DNA of 64,000 nt from Streptomyces omiyaensis (GCF_014650895.1 NZ_BMVV01000009.1:242410-306409), one strand, 5' to 3'; positions 18,423 through 27,627 are shown, numbered from the stretch's first letter. The notes: generated by a model not told the origin, from the letters alone. Translations and numbers: made by a program.

Positions 18423-19217
18423 ATGGGAGACGCCGAACGGGCGGCGGGCGCTTTACGGTTGCTGCTCGCCGCCGAGGACGCGGACGCGGACCCGCGGGCC
18501 CTGCGGAGGCGGGCGAGGGTGCGCCTGCTGGTGGAGGACCGCCTGCGGACCACCGACCTGGGGACGGCGGCACTGGCGCGGCTCGGGGCGGAGCCGGGCG
18601 GGGGCGCGTTCGCCATCGCCGTGTCCGTCCTGGCCGACGAGATCGCGCGGGACGCCACCTTCGCCTCCTTCCTCGACGAAGCCGTCGCGGAGGCCCGGCG
18701 GCCGGAGGCTCCCGCCGGCCCCACGGCCGCCACGCCGCCGGCGCCACCCGCCACCGCTCCGGCCGGCCCGGCGCCCACCGGTCCGCCGGACGCTCCGCCG
18801 TCGGTGTCCGCCGGCGGTCCGTCAGGGGCCCGGCCGCCCGTGCCTCCCGCGCCGCCCCTCGCCCCGTACGGCGGGGATCCGTACGGTCCCGTGCCGCCGC
18901 AGGGGGCTTCGGCCGCGTACCTGCTGCCCCCGGCGGCGCGCGGGCCGCTGCCGCCCGCGCTCGCCCGGCACCCCTGGTGGATCTGGCTGCTCGGCTTCCC
19001 GACCGTCGCCGTCCTGTCGCTGCTCCTCGCGCTCCTCGGGTTCGGCCCGGTGGGACTGGTGCTCGGGCCGCTCGCGCTCGTCTGCCTGATGAGCTCCTTC
19101 GGCTGGGCGCTGTGGCTGCTGCGCAGCTACCACAGCACCTCCCTGGTCGCCGCGGCGAGCTTCCACGGCGGGCTGCTGCTCGTGGCGGCGCTGAGCATCC
19201 TCGGCAACCTCGTCTGA
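18423..19217 (+). CDS. Membrane protein of unknown function with a TTA codon
   Basis: A 264-residue protein that I do not recognise. Residues 1-95 are a charged, helical, soluble domain. Residues 100-180 are a Pro/Ala/Gly linker. Residues 185-264 hold two to three membrane helices (WIWLLGFPTVAVLSLLLALLGFG, LVLGPLALVCLMSSFGWALWLL and a final LLLVAALSILGNLV). ATG at 18423 follows a GAGGAGG site and is preferred to the in-frame 18321. Leu11 is encoded by TTA (18453-18455), so full expression should need bldA tRNA-Leu, a hint of late or developmental expression. Confidence 0.7.
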   Translation: MGDAERAAGALRLLLAAEDADADPRALRRRARVRLLVEDRLRTTDLGTAALARLGAEPGGGAFAIAVSVLADEIARDATFASFLDEAVAEARRPEAPAGPTAATPPAPPATAPAGPAPTGPPDAPPSVSAGGPSGARPPVPPAPPLAPYGGDPYGPVPPQGASAAYLLPPAARGPLPPALARHPWWIWLLGFPTVAVLSLLLALLGFGPVGLVLGPLALVCLMSSFGWALWLLRSYHSTSLVAAASFHGGLLLVAALSILGNLV

Positions 19218-19381
19218 CGGCCCCGCCCGCCCCGCCCGCCGGCGGCGGGGCGGGGCACCCTGCCGGGCCGTGCAACCGAAGGACGGCGCGGCGCGTGTAT
19301 CGGCGGAGACGGCGACCGCCGTCGGACGGGGCGGCCGTGCGGGGTGGATCCGGCACGGCCCGGAGGAACAGGAGCCGTGCC

Positions 19382-20074
19382 GTGCCGGACCAGAAGGACG
19401 ACCGGGTGCTCGAAGCGTTCCGCCAGGAGTGCGAGGCGCTCGACGCCGCCGTGTCGGGACTGTCCGCGGCCGAGTGGAAGCTGCCGACGCGCTGTGCCCC
19501 CTGGTCGGTGCGCGAGCTGCTCGGGCACGTCGGCGTGGTGATCGACTGGCTGCCGGGCATGCTGGACGCCCCGGCTCCGCGGCGCGCGGAGATCTCCGCC
19601 GCGGAGTACTACCGCCCGGACGAGCGGTTCTCCCCGCCGGCCAACGGCACGCGGATCGCCCTGGCCCGGGAGCGGGCGGCCCGCACGGCCGACGGCGCCG
19701 CCTCCGCCGGGGAGTTCGCCGCCACCTGGCGGCGGGCCGACCGGCTGTGCCGGGCCGAACCGGCCGGCCGGACCGTGCGGACGCGCCACGGCGACGCGAT
19801 GCTCCTGTCGGACTTCCTCCTCACCCGCGTCGTGGAGGTCGCCGTCCACGGCCTCGACGTCGCCGACGCCCTCGGCCGCGAGCCCTGGCTGACCGCGCGG
19901 GCCGGGGACGCCGTGACGGAGCTGCTGCTCGGGGCGGACCACGAGGCGGCGGTCGAGGGCCTCGGCTGGAGCCGGCCCCGCTTCCTGCGCAAGGCCACCG
20001 GCCGGGAGCCCCTCGACGCGACGGAGGCCGCCCGGGTGGAGCGCCTCGGCGTCCGGTGGCTCGCCCTGGGCTGA
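19382..20074 (+). CDS. Maleylpyruvate isomerase N-terminal (DinB-like, mycothiol-type) domain protein
   Basis: A 230-residue four-helix-bundle protein of the MDMPI/DinB superfamily. Diagnostic features are an early helix LEAFRQECEALDAAVSGLSAAEW, the APWSVRELLGHVGVVIDWL metal-ligand segment (conserved His), and a second ligand helix with RVVEVAVHGLDVADALG. Family members are often mycothiol-dependent enzymes acting on metabolites or electrophiles; the reaction here is unknown. GTG at 19382 follows GGAGGAACAGGAG, slightly far from the start. No operon partner. Confidence 0.78.
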   Translation: MPDQKDDRVLEAFRQECEALDAAVSGLSAAEWKLPTRCAPWSVRELLGHVGVVIDWLPGMLDAPAPRRAEISAAEYYRPDERFSPPANGTRIALARERAARTADGAASAGEFAATWRRADRLCRAEPAGRTVRTRHGDAMLLSDFLLTRVVEVAVHGLDVADALGREPWLTARAGDAVTELLLGADHEAAVEGLGWSRPRFLRKATGREPLDATEAARVERLGVRWLALG

Positions 20075-20447
20075 CACCCGCGACCCGCCGGGCGGCCCGG
20101 ACGCCGCCGGCCCCGCCGAAGGCTCCGCGGCCGTCCGCCCCGGGTCTCCTCCCGGCCGGCACCGCCCCCGGCGCGACCGGCGGCCCATCACCGCACGGGG
20201 CCGCCGGCGGGGGAGCCGCGCGGGAACCGGGGACGAACCCCGGAGGCAGCACGCGCTCTTGCGCCACAACGGCGTCTTCCGGCCAACATCGTGACGATCC
20301 GGTCCCTCCGGACAACCGGACGTCCCCCCGCCCCCTCTCACAGCGCGGGACACGGCGAGTGCCCCACGCCGCGTGGGCCCCGGGGCGCGACAGCCCCGGC
20401 CGGCCGCGGCCGCTCACCGCACACACCATCCGGAGGACGAGGGAACG
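20075..20447 (+). other. Intergenic region upstream of the lysyl-oxidase-like gene
   Basis: 373 bp without a convincing gene. Frames are open because of GC content, but codon use is not gene-like. The last 20 bases hold the GGAGGACGAGGGA ribosome binding site of the next gene. I cannot place a promoter. Confidence 0.4.
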
Positions 20448-22187
20448 ATGACGACGACGCGCACCAACCGGCCACGGCGACCGCTGCTCGTGGGAACCAC
20501 GGCCGTCGCCGCCATGGCCGTGACGGTCGGCTTCATGACCGCGGCGCCGGAGCAGGCGAAGGCCGCGACCGGTCCGAAGCTGAGCCTCATCGCGGCGACC
20601 GGCTCGGTCACGCTCACCTCCTGGAAGGAGGAGCCGGGCGTCTACCTCGACCTCGGCACCTACCTGACGGCGGAGGGCACGCCGCTGGAGCTGAAGGTCA
20701 CCCGCAAGTCCTACAAGGACCCGGTGACCATCGCCCAGACCGTCTTCGAGGGCGGCAGGACCACGACCAGGACGCTGCCCGTGGGCACCGTGAAGGACTT
20801 CTCCGGCCTCCCCGGCTTCGCCGAGGTCACCGTCACCGACAAGACGGGCAAGGTGGTCGCCAGCCGCAAGGAGAACTTCTGCCCCAACAACGCCAGCGGA
20901 CGGGTCCGGCCCGACGCCCCGGCCACCTCGAAGTACCCGGAGAGCTGCCCCACCAACCCCTTCACCCTCGGCTCCGTGTGGGGCATCGAGAAGGGCTGGG
21001 CCGCCAACACCTACGCCGGTTCCTACACCGAGCCGGTGAAGCTCGCGGCCGGCACGTACACCGCCAAGGTGCGCGTCGCCAAGAAGTACCGCGACCTCTT
21101 CGGGATCGCCGACAAGCCCGCGACCGTCAAGGTCACCATCGAGGAGCGCAGCTGGGAGAACGGCCGCGCGGCCGCCGCCTCCGAACACGCCGGACACGGA
21201 GCGGGACACCAGACCCCCGCCGCGCACGCCGGCCACGGAGCGGGGCACGCCCCGACGCCCGCCCAGGCGGCGGCGCCCGTGACCAGCGGCGCCGGCCCCT
21301 CGTACAACGTGGGCCACGGACCCCTCAAGGCCGCGCCCCCCGCCCTCCCGTGGGCGCTGAAGGTGCAGCAGACCGGCCGCGCCGGCGCGCAGGCCGCCGG
21401 GGACGGCACCGGGCAGACCGACGGCTCGCGCCAGGCGCCCGCCCTCACCCCGCGCTCCGCGCGGCCCACCGGCGCCCCCTCCGTCCCGGACGTCCCCAAG
21501 CCCGACCTGCGCTCGCTGCCGGCCTACGGCATCACCATCAGCGACGGCGGCGGCCAGAACGTCCCCGGCAAGGACTACCTGGCCTTCAGCGCCAACGTCT
21601 GGAACGCCGGCCCGGCCCAGCTCGTCGTGGACGGCTTCCGCTCGCCCGGCAAGGCCAAGATGGACGCCTACCAGTACTTCTACGACGCCAAGGGCAAGCA
21701 GGTCGGCTACACCCCGACCGGCACCATGGAGTGGGACCCGCGCCCCGGCCACGTGCACTGGCACTTCACCGACTTCGCCAGCTACCGCCTCCTGAAGGCC
21801 GACAGGAAGGAAGCCGTCCGCAGCGGCAAGGAGGCCTTCTGCCTGGCCAACACCGACGCCGTCGACTACACGGTGAAGAACGCCAACTGGCACCCGTTCA
21901 ACACCGACCTGTCCACCGCCTGCGGCCAGGAGAACTCCATCTCCGTCCGCGAGGTGCTGGACGTCGGCTCCGGCGACACCTACACCCAGGACCTGCCGGG
22001 CCAGTCCTTCGACATCACGGACCTGCCCAACGGCACGTACTACATCCAGGTGCTCGCCAACCCGGCCAAGCGCCTCAAGGAGACCGACCTCAACAACAAC
22101 AGCGCCCTGCGCAAGGTCGTCCTCGGCGGCACCCCCGGCCGGCGCACCGTCACCGTTCCCGCGCACGACCTGGTGAACGCGAACTGA
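20448..22187 (+). CDS. Secreted lysyl-oxidase-family protein with His-rich linker
   Basis: A 579-residue exported protein. Signal peptide: basic RTNRPRRP then a hydrophobic stretch ending EQAKAA. Residues 30-240 form a beta-rich domain. A low-complexity linker (about 245-285) repeats AGHGAGH-type units. The C-terminal half is the lysyl oxidase domain with the copper site H435-V-H-W-H439 (HxHxH), preceded by EWDPRPG and followed by DFASYRL. Known enzymes oxidise lysine amines on extracellular proteins to aldehydes with copper and a lysyl-tyrosyl quinone. The bacterial role could be matrix cross-linking or amine use. ATG at 20448 has a GGAGGACGAGGG site. A strong terminator follows. Confidence 0.82.
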   Translation: MTTTRTNRPRRPLLVGTTAVAAMAVTVGFMTAAPEQAKAATGPKLSLIAATGSVTLTSWKEEPGVYLDLGTYLTAEGTPLELKVTRKSYKDPVTIAQTVFEGGRTTTRTLPVGTVKDFSGLPGFAEVTVTDKTGKVVASRKENFCPNNASGRVRPDAPATSKYPESCPTNPFTLGSVWGIEKGWAANTYAGSYTEPVKLAAGTYTAKVRVAKKYRDLFGIADKPATVKVTIEERSWENGRAAAASEHAGHGAGHQTPAAHAGHGAGHAPTPAQAAAPVTSGAGPSYNVGHGPLKAAPPALPWALKVQQTGRAGAQAAGDGTGQTDGSRQAPALTPRSARPTGAPSVPDVPKPDLRSLPAYGITISDGGGQNVPGKDYLAFSANVWNAGPAQLVVDGFRSPGKAKMDAYQYFYDAKGKQVGYTPTGTMEWDPRPGHVHWHFTDFASYRLLKADRKEAVRSGKEAFCLANTDAVDYTVKNANWHPFNTDLSTACGQENSISVREVLDVGSGDTYTQDLPGQSFDITDLPNGTYYIQVLANPAKRLKETDLNNNSALRKVVLGGTPGRRTVTVPAHDLVNAN

Positions 22188-22226
22188 CCCCGCGCGTGGG
22201 CCCCGCACCGGCCCCCGCGTCCCCGC

Positions 22227-22264
22227 CGCGCCCGGCCCTCCGCACCCGCGGAGGGCCGGGCGCG
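22227..22264 (+). terminator. Terminator after the lysyl-oxidase-like gene
   Basis: Perfect 17-bp inverted repeat (22227-22243 with 22248-22264), loop ACCC, 40 nt after the stop codon. No T-tract. Confidence 0.75.
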
Positions 22265-22344
22265 GCCGCGTCCCCGCCCGGCCGCGACACCCGGCCTCCG
22301 GCGAACCCCGTCCCCGGGGCCGCCGCGGCCGGTAGCCTCCCGGG

Positions 22345-22791
22345 ATGGATCCGACTCTGGACGAAGCCGTCCGCGCCCGGCTGAGAGCCCCTCACATCTG
22401 GTACGTGGGAACCGTGTTCGCCGACGGGGCACCCCAGGTCAGCCCCATGTGGGTGGACCTGGAGGGGGATGCGGAGCTGACCTTCAACACCTCCGTGGGC
22501 CGGGTGAAGGAGGAGAACCTGCGGCGCGACCCCCGCGTCTACCTCTCGCACGCCGACACCGCGAACCCCCTCGACCGCGTCCAGATCAGCGGCGTGGTGT
22601 CCCGTTTCGTCGAGGGCCCCGAGGCGCACGCGCGCATGGACCGGATGGCCCGCAAGTACCTCGGCGCCGACCGCTACGAGTGGCTCATGCCGGGAGAGCG
22701 GCGCGTCGCGGTGATCGTGCGCCCGGTCAAGGTGCGCCACATCGTCGGTGTCGAGCGGTTCCGCCCCGGAGGCCCGGTCCCCGCGCCCTGA
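22345..22791 (+). CDS. PPOX-class (F420/FMN-binding) oxidoreductase
   Basis: A 148-residue split-barrel flavin/deazaflavin protein. Typical features are IWYVGTVFADGAPQVSPMWVDLEGD at the N-terminus, LTFNTSVGRVKEENLRRDPRV and a C-terminal RVAVIVRPVKVRHI strand. Many actinobacterial members bind F420 and reduce small substrates or act as pyridoxamine-oxidase-like enzymes. The cofactor here is inferred from resemblance. ATG at 22345 has little ribosome binding site (CCGGGATGG is close), so the gene may be leaderless or start nearby. Confidence 0.8.
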   Translation: MDPTLDEAVRARLRAPHIWYVGTVFADGAPQVSPMWVDLEGDAELTFNTSVGRVKEENLRRDPRVYLSHADTANPLDRVQISGVVSRFVEGPEAHARMDRMARKYLGADRYEWLMPGERRVAVIVRPVKVRHIVGVERFRPGGPVPAP

Positions 22792-22832
22792 CCGGACGCC
22801 GGAGCGGCCGGACTCCCGCGCGGGGCGGGGCC

Positions 22833-23837
22833 TCAGGGCGCCGGCGCCGGGCGGACGACCGTCGGGGAGGAGGCGGCCGGGGCCAGCAGGCGCGGCGTCC
22901 CCGTGCCGTCGGCCGGCACCGACCAGACTCCGCCGCCGTAGCCGTACGCGAGGGTCTTCCCGTCCGTCCACAGCGCCTGGTCGTCGATGCCGCGCCGCTC
23001 GGCGACCGGGTGCTCGCGACCGGTGGCGAGGTCGTACACGTACAGCCGCCACGGCTCCTCGGGGCCGGCGGAGACGCGCTTCTTGAAGGCGAGGCGGGTG
23101 CCGTCGGGGGAGAGCGACGGGCACTCGACGTTCTCGCGGAGGGTTCGGGCCGACCAGTTCGCCATGTCGCCCTCGACGAGGTGGGTGCGGCCCTCCGTGG
23201 AGACCGTGGCGTAGAAGCGGTTGTCGTCCGCCGCGAAGCTGACGCCCCAGTAGTTCACGTCGGGCGCGTGGTGGCGCCGGCCGCCGAGGGTCAGCGGGAT
23301 CTGCTCGATGTTCTTGATCAGGTAGCCGGTGCGCAGGTCGAGGACGGAGGTGCGGGTGGAGAAGGACGAGCGGGCGTAGGAGTCCCCGGTCGCGAACATC
23401 GTCCAGGCGAGCATGTTCCCGGAGGCGGAGACCCGCGCCCGGCTGGGGATGCCCGGCAGGCCCATCCGGCGCACCTCGCGCAGCTGCCGGTCGAGCACGA
23501 TGACGTACGAGCGGGCCGGGACGCCGGGCCGCCGCCGGAGGCAGAGGGCGGTGTCGGCGGCGGCGTGGAAGCGGTCGCAGACCGGGCCGCCGGCCGTCCG
23601 GCCGCCGGGCGCGGACGGGTCCGGGCGGGCGACGCGCCCGGTCGCGGTGTCCCGGACGTAGAGCGCGCCGGTGCCCCCGGCGAGGGTGAAGCCGGGGTCG
23701 GCGGGCCGGGTGGCGGCGGCCTCGCGGCCGGACGCGGCCCGCAGGGCGTAGGCCGTGGCCCCGCCGCCGAGCAGCAGGAGCGCGAGGACGACGATCCAGA
23801 CCCGGGTGCGGGGCGAGGCGCCGGTCGGTGCGGTCAT
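22833..23837 (-). CDS. Membrane-anchored TolB-like beta-propeller protein
   Basis: A 334-residue protein with one N-terminal membrane anchor (VWIVVLALLLLGGGATAYAL at about 13-32) and an extracellular propeller. Repeated blades are seen as LYVRDTATGRVARP, TSVLDLRTGYLIKN, CPSLSPDGTRLAFKKR and LYVYDLATGREHPV. LSPDG is the classic TolB/PD40 blade motif. It starts in an ATGA overlap with the stop of the MFS gene, making it the last gene of a coupled three-gene operon. Likely a binding or scaffold protein; no catalytic residues recognised. Confidence 0.78.
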   Translation of the reverse strand: MTAPTGASPRTRVWIVVLALLLLGGGATAYALRAASGREAAATRPADPGFTLAGGTGALYVRDTATGRVARPDPSAPGGRTAGGPVCDRFHAAADTALCLRRRPGVPARSYVIVLDRQLREVRRMGLPGIPSRARVSASGNMLAWTMFATGDSYARSSFSTRTSVLDLRTGYLIKNIEQIPLTLGGRRHHAPDVNYWGVSFAADDNRFYATVSTEGRTHLVEGDMANWSARTLRENVECPSLSPDGTRLAFKKRVSAGPEEPWRLYVYDLATGREHPVAERRGIDDQALWTDGKTLAYGYGGGVWSVPADGTGTPRLLAPAASSPTVVRPAPAP

Positions 23838-25138
23838 GGGCGGTCGGTCCTCTCGGAGGGCTCGGGGAGGGGCGGCGGCCCGGTCCGGGCCGCGACGCCC
23901 CGGGGCAGCAGGCGCGCGGAGCAGCAGACGGCGGCGGCGAGCGCGACGAGGGCCGCGACCAGCGCGGTCCGCGGGCCGGCCGCGGTCCAGACGGCGCCGA
24001 ACGCGACGGCGGCGCCGAGCCGGGCGAGCGCCTGCGCGGTCTGCACGAGCGCCAGCCCGCCGGCCTCCCGCCCCTCGACCAGGAAGGGACCGGTCAGCGC
24101 CATCAGCACGCCGTCGGTCGCGGCGTAGAACAGGCCGAGCAGGACCAGGACGCCCGGCAGGACCACCGGGTCGGGCAGCGGGGCCAGCAGCAGCCCGTAG
24201 GCGAGCAGCAGGGCCCCGTGCCCGTACAGGAGGGGGCCGCGCCGCCCGAGGCGGTCGGCGAGGCGGCCGGCCGGGACGGCGAGCAGCAGGAAGACGGCGG
24301 CGGCGCCGAGCGGCAGGACGGGGAACCAGGTGGGGTCGAGGTCGAGCCGGTGCTGGAGCAGCAGGTAGAGGAAGGAGTCGCCGATCGTGGCGGCCCCGAG
24401 GAGCCCGGCGCACAGCACGATCCGCCGGTAGCCCGGCGAGCGCAGGGCGGCGGGGAGCCCGCAGCGTCCTCGGGGCGGCGCCGGAGCGGCCGGCCGCGGG
24501 GCGAGCGGGACGCGGGCCCGGCCGGGGACGAACAGCAGCCACAGCAGGACCCCGAAGGCCCCGACGCAGAAGCTGACGGCGAAGACGGCGTCGTACGCGT
24601 CGGCCGTCGCCCACAGCAGGGCGAAGGCGGCCAGGGGCCCGAGCAGGGCGCCGGTCGTGTCCATGGCGCGGTGCGTGCCGAAGGCCCGCCCCAGGTCCTC
24701 CGGCGGACTGTGCAGGGTGATGAGGGCGTCGCGCGGGGCGGTGCGGACGCCCTTGCCGAGCCGGTCGGCGCCGATGGCGCCGGCGATCCAGCCGGTGGCG
24801 CCGCCCGCGAGGAGCAGGCCGAGCCGGGAGGCGGCGGACAGGGCGTAGCCGATGCCGCCGACCGTCTTGTGCCGTCCGCCGCGGTCGGCGGCGGTGCCGC
24901 CGAGGAGCCGCACGAGGGCGGTGGCCCCGGTCGACAGGCCGTCGAGCAGTCCGAACTGGAGCGGGGAGAGGCCGAGTCCGAGGACCAGGTAGAGCGGCAG
25001 GACGGCCGTCACCATCTCCGAGGAGACGTCGGTGACCAGACTGACCGTGCCCAGGGCGAGGACGGTGCCCGGGACGCGCCGCCGGATCCCCGCGGGGGCG
25101 GGCGGCGCGTCGGGGCGACCGGTGGTCGCGAGGTACAT
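23834..25138 (-). CDS. MFS transporter
   Basis: A 434-residue, twelve-helix major-facilitator protein. LVTDVSSEMVTAVLPLYLVLGLGLSPLQFGLLDGLSTG is a helix 1-2 region seen in putative drug/metabolite MFS proteins. DRGGRHKTVGGIGY is the loop 2-3 motif, and a second RLADRLGRRGPLL occurs at the start of the second half. The ATG at 25138 overlaps the metallophosphoesterase stop by one base (TGATG), and its own stop overlaps the propeller gene. Context suggests that it moves a compound processed by the secreted phosphatase; this is inference. Confidence 0.8.
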   Translation of the reverse strand: MYLATTGRPDAPPAPAGIRRRVPGTVLALGTVSLVTDVSSEMVTAVLPLYLVLGLGLSPLQFGLLDGLSTGATALVRLLGGTAADRGGRHKTVGGIGYALSAASRLGLLLAGGATGWIAGAIGADRLGKGVRTAPRDALITLHSPPEDLGRAFGTHRAMDTTGALLGPLAAFALLWATADAYDAVFAVSFCVGAFGVLLWLLFVPGRARVPLAPRPAAPAPPRGRCGLPAALRSPGYRRIVLCAGLLGAATIGDSFLYLLLQHRLDLDPTWFPVLPLGAAAVFLLLAVPAGRLADRLGRRGPLLYGHGALLLAYGLLLAPLPDPVVLPGVLVLLGLFYAATDGVLMALTGPFLVEGREAGGLALVQTAQALARLGAAVAFGAVWTAAGPRTALVAALVALAAAVCCSARLLPRGVAARTGPPPLPEPSERTDRP

Positions 25139-26484
25139 CAGTGGCAGGTGTAGGTCGGGGCGGAGTCCTTGACCTGGTCGTCGGTCCCGACGTACTGCCA
25201 GGTGTAGGTGGTGTCGGTGAAGCTCAGCTTCAGGACGCCGTAGGGTCCGCTGATCCGCTTCTGGCTGTGGGGCTGGACGGTCTCGATGTCGTACGGCTCG
25301 GCGCCGCCCATGCCCCCGACGATCTCGACGATGCCGTCGGCGGTGGCCCGCCCGTCCGGGTCCTGCGGGGCGAAGCGCTCGTAGTGGTGGTCGTGCCCGT
25401 TGAGGACGAGGTCGGCCTTGGCGGCGTACAGGATCTGCCAGACGGGCTTGGATACGGGGTCGTTGCCGTGGCCGCCGGACGAGTACAGCGGGTGGTGGAA
25501 GTAGGCGGCGACGCAGCCCTTGGTGGTGCGGGCGAGGTCGTCCTTGAGCCACTGGATCTGCGCGGCGTCGTCGAAGGAGTTGGAGTCGAGGGCGACGAAG
25601 TGCCAGTTGCCCTGGTCGTAGCTGTAGTAGGGCTTGCCCTGCGGGTAGGCGATCGAGCCGAAGTAGGCCTTGTAGCCGGCGAGCGAACCCGCCGGGTCGT
25701 ACGTCTCGTGGTTGCCGGGCACGGGACGGGTCTGCGCCTTGAACGCGCCCCAGGACTTGTCGTAGTAGGCGCGGAAGTCGGACAGCAGGGCGTCGTCGTA
25801 CTGGTTGTCGCCCATCGTCAGGTAGAAGGACGGTGCGATCCGCTGCGCCAGGGCGGCGGTCTTGGGGTGGGCGCAGGAGCTGCTGGAGGCGGTGCACTGG
25901 GCGGCGATGTCACCGGCCGCGACGACCGTGAAGGCGCCGGTGGGCGGGGGCGTGGTGGAGGCGGTGCCGTACACCTCGACCGTCCAGAGCGAGTAGCCGT
26001 ACGAGGTGCCCCGCGCGGTTCCGTGGACGCGCAGGTAGCGGCCGGAGCCGGTCAGCCCGGTCCAGTCGTCCGTGCCGCCGTTGCCGGCGGTCTCGGTGGC
26101 GAGGCGGGTCCAGGTGGTGCCGTCGGCGGAGATCTCGACCCGGTACGCCTTCGCGTAGGCCGCCTCCCAGACGAGCTTGACGCGGGAGACGGTGGCCGAG
26201 GGCCCGAGGTCCACCCGGATCCACTGGGGGTCGACGCCTTCGGCGCTGGCCCAGCGGGTGGTGGAGACGCCGTCGAAGGCCTTCTCGGGGCCGAAGGTGG
26301 CGTCCTCGACGGAGGAGGAGGTCGCCGGACGGCCCTGCGAGATCAGCGGGTCGGCGACGGCGCCGGCCCGGTCCGGGAGGGCGAGGAGGAGTCCGCCGAC
26401 GAGCAGCAGCACGGCGGCGAGGACGAGCGGCAGGGGGGTGGCGGTCCTGGTGCGGCGAGGTGGGGCGGTGGCGAACAGGTGCAT
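25138..26484 (-). CDS. Secreted metallophosphoesterase with F5/8-type C (discoidin) domain
   Basis: A 448-residue exported protein. A signal peptide at 1-43 is followed by a discoidin carbohydrate/surface-binding domain (about 50-172: RPATSSSVEDATFGPEKAFDG, TRWASAEG, WIRVDLG). A short TPPP linker leads into a calcineurin-like phosphoesterase. Its metal ligands are visible: GDIA (191), GDNQYD (225), GNHE (257), HHPLY (330) and GHDHHYE (363). It should hydrolyse a phosphoester outside the cell. ATG at 26484 is chosen over 26535 because it gives a normal signal peptide. First gene of the coupled operon. Confidence 0.87.
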   Translation of the reverse strand: MHLFATAPPRRTRTATPLPLVLAAVLLLVGGLLLALPDRAGAVADPLISQGRPATSSSVEDATFGPEKAFDGVSTTRWASAEGVDPQWIRVDLGPSATVSRVKLVWEAAYAKAYRVEISADGTTWTRLATETAGNGGTDDWTGLTGSGRYLRVHGTARGTSYGYSLWTVEVYGTASTTPPPTGAFTVVAAGDIAAQCTASSSSCAHPKTAALAQRIAPSFYLTMGDNQYDDALLSDFRAYYDKSWGAFKAQTRPVPGNHETYDPAGSLAGYKAYFGSIAYPQGKPYYSYDQGNWHFVALDSNSFDDAAQIQWLKDDLARTTKGCVAAYFHHPLYSSGGHGNDPVSKPVWQILYAAKADLVLNGHDHHYERFAPQDPDGRATADGIVEIVGGMGGAEPYDIETVQPHSQKRISGPYGVLKLSFTDTTYTWQYVGTDDQVKDSAPTYTCH

Positions 26485-26778
26485 GCCTGAGGGCTCCCTG
26501 GCCTGAGGGTGTGGGCGAGAGCTGGGCACCGGCACGGGGCACCACGGAGCGCGCCGTCCGCGCCGCGCGGTACGGCGGCGCGCACGGACGGCCGGCCGCG
26601 CGGGGTAGGGGGCGTCGCACGGACGGAGTGGTGCTCGGCGGCCGGGTCAGAGCTCTCGCTGAGCGCGTCACGTCCTCGTGGTGGGGCCGCCGCGCCGAGC
26701 CGCTGCGGGGATGCTAGCGGACAGGAAGGTTTCCTACCAGTGCGCGAACGGGCCTGGGCGCAAAGGTTTATGACGCTC

Positions 26779-26838
26779 CGTCACCCCGTCGTCCCGCCCG
26801 TGACCAGGGCGGAACGGCGAGGTGACGGCGGGGTGACG
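26779..26838 (-). terminator. Nested inverted repeat, probable terminator of the SGNH hydrolase operon
   Basis: Outer arms CGTCACCCCG (26779-26788) and CGGGGTGACG (26829-26838) enclose a CCGCCC/GGGCGG hairpin (26794-26812). It lies 70 nt after the SGNH hydrolase stop. The rest of the 426-bp gap (26485-26910) shows no gene; the metallophosphoesterase promoter should lie near 26500-26750 but cannot be fixed. Confidence 0.45.
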
Positions 26839-26910
26839 CCGGGGCGACGGCCTCGGCGGAGGCGTCGACGGCGACGGGCCCTGGGGCGGGGTCGGCCGCG
26901 TGGGCGGGGG

Positions 26911-27627
26911 TCAGCCGGTCGCGTCGTCGGACGGGTGCCGGGCCAGGGTGCGCGTGATGGCGGCGAAGGCGACCGCGTGGCCCCGGGCGTTGGCGTGGAT
27001 GCCGTCGGCGGCGTAGAGGCCGGGGTCGGTGGCGAGCGGGTGGTGGTGGGCGTCGACGTGGACGCCGCCGAGCGAACCGGCCAGGCCGGCGGTGACGCGG
27101 TCGAGCTCGTCGAAGCGGCGGGCCATCCTCCCGGCGTGCTCCGCCGGGACGAGGCCCGACCGGGCCAGGTCGAAGAGGCCGATGGTGACGACGAGGGCGC
27201 CGCTCTCGGCCAGCGGCGTGAGCAGCGAGGCCAGCCCGGTCCGCAGCGCCTCGGGGTCGAAGTCGCGGAAGGCGTCGTTGCCGCCCGCGCTCACCATCAC
27301 CACGTCCGGCTCGAACTCCAGCGCGGGGACGAGCTGCCGGTCCCGGATCTCGTCGAGGAAGAGGTACGGCTCGGCCAGGTTGACCGAGGCGAAGCCGGGC
27401 CGGGTGGCGGCGAGGGCGTCGGCGAAGCGGTCGGCGAAGGAGCGGTGGCGGTAGCCGGGGAGGGGGTCCATCACGCCGGCGGTGACGCTGTCGCCGAGCA
27501 CGGCGAGTCGGTTCCACGGCAGTCCGCGGAGCAGCTCGGCGGCGGCGTCCGGCTCGACGCAGTGCGGGTCGGACGCCTCGGCGGCGTGGTCCGGGGGGAG
27601 GGTCCGGTCCGTCCGGGTGGTGGTCAT
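26911..27627 (-). CDS. SGNH/GDSL hydrolase
   Basis: A 238-residue SGNH-fold esterase. Block I is RLAVLGDSVTAGV (nucleophile Ser), block III is VVMVSAGGNDAF and block V is DGIHANARGHAVAF (catalytic Asp-x-x-His). No signal peptide, so it should act in the cytoplasm. ATG at 27627 sits in an ATGA overlap with the efflux-pump stop. Coupled expression with a drug-type exporter under a TetR gene suggests a detoxifying or tailoring esterase; substrate unknown. Confidence 0.83.
   Translation of the reverse strand: MTTTRTDRTLPPDHAAEASDPHCVEPDAAAELLRGLPWNRLAVLGDSVTAGVMDPLPGYRHRSFADRFADALAATRPGFASVNLAEPYLFLDEIRDRQLVPALEFEPDVVMVSAGGNDAFRDFDPEALRTGLASLLTPLAESGALVVTIGLFDLARSGLVPAEHAGRMARRFDELDRVTAGLAGSLGGVHVDAHHHPLATDPGLYAADGIHANARGHAVAFAAITRTLARHPSDDATG

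Noticed and set aside
16925..20074. 1049-codon + strand frame
   Set aside because: Only its last 230 codons (from GTG 19382) are a real gene; the rest is a shadow of the oxidoreductase and membrane-protein genes.
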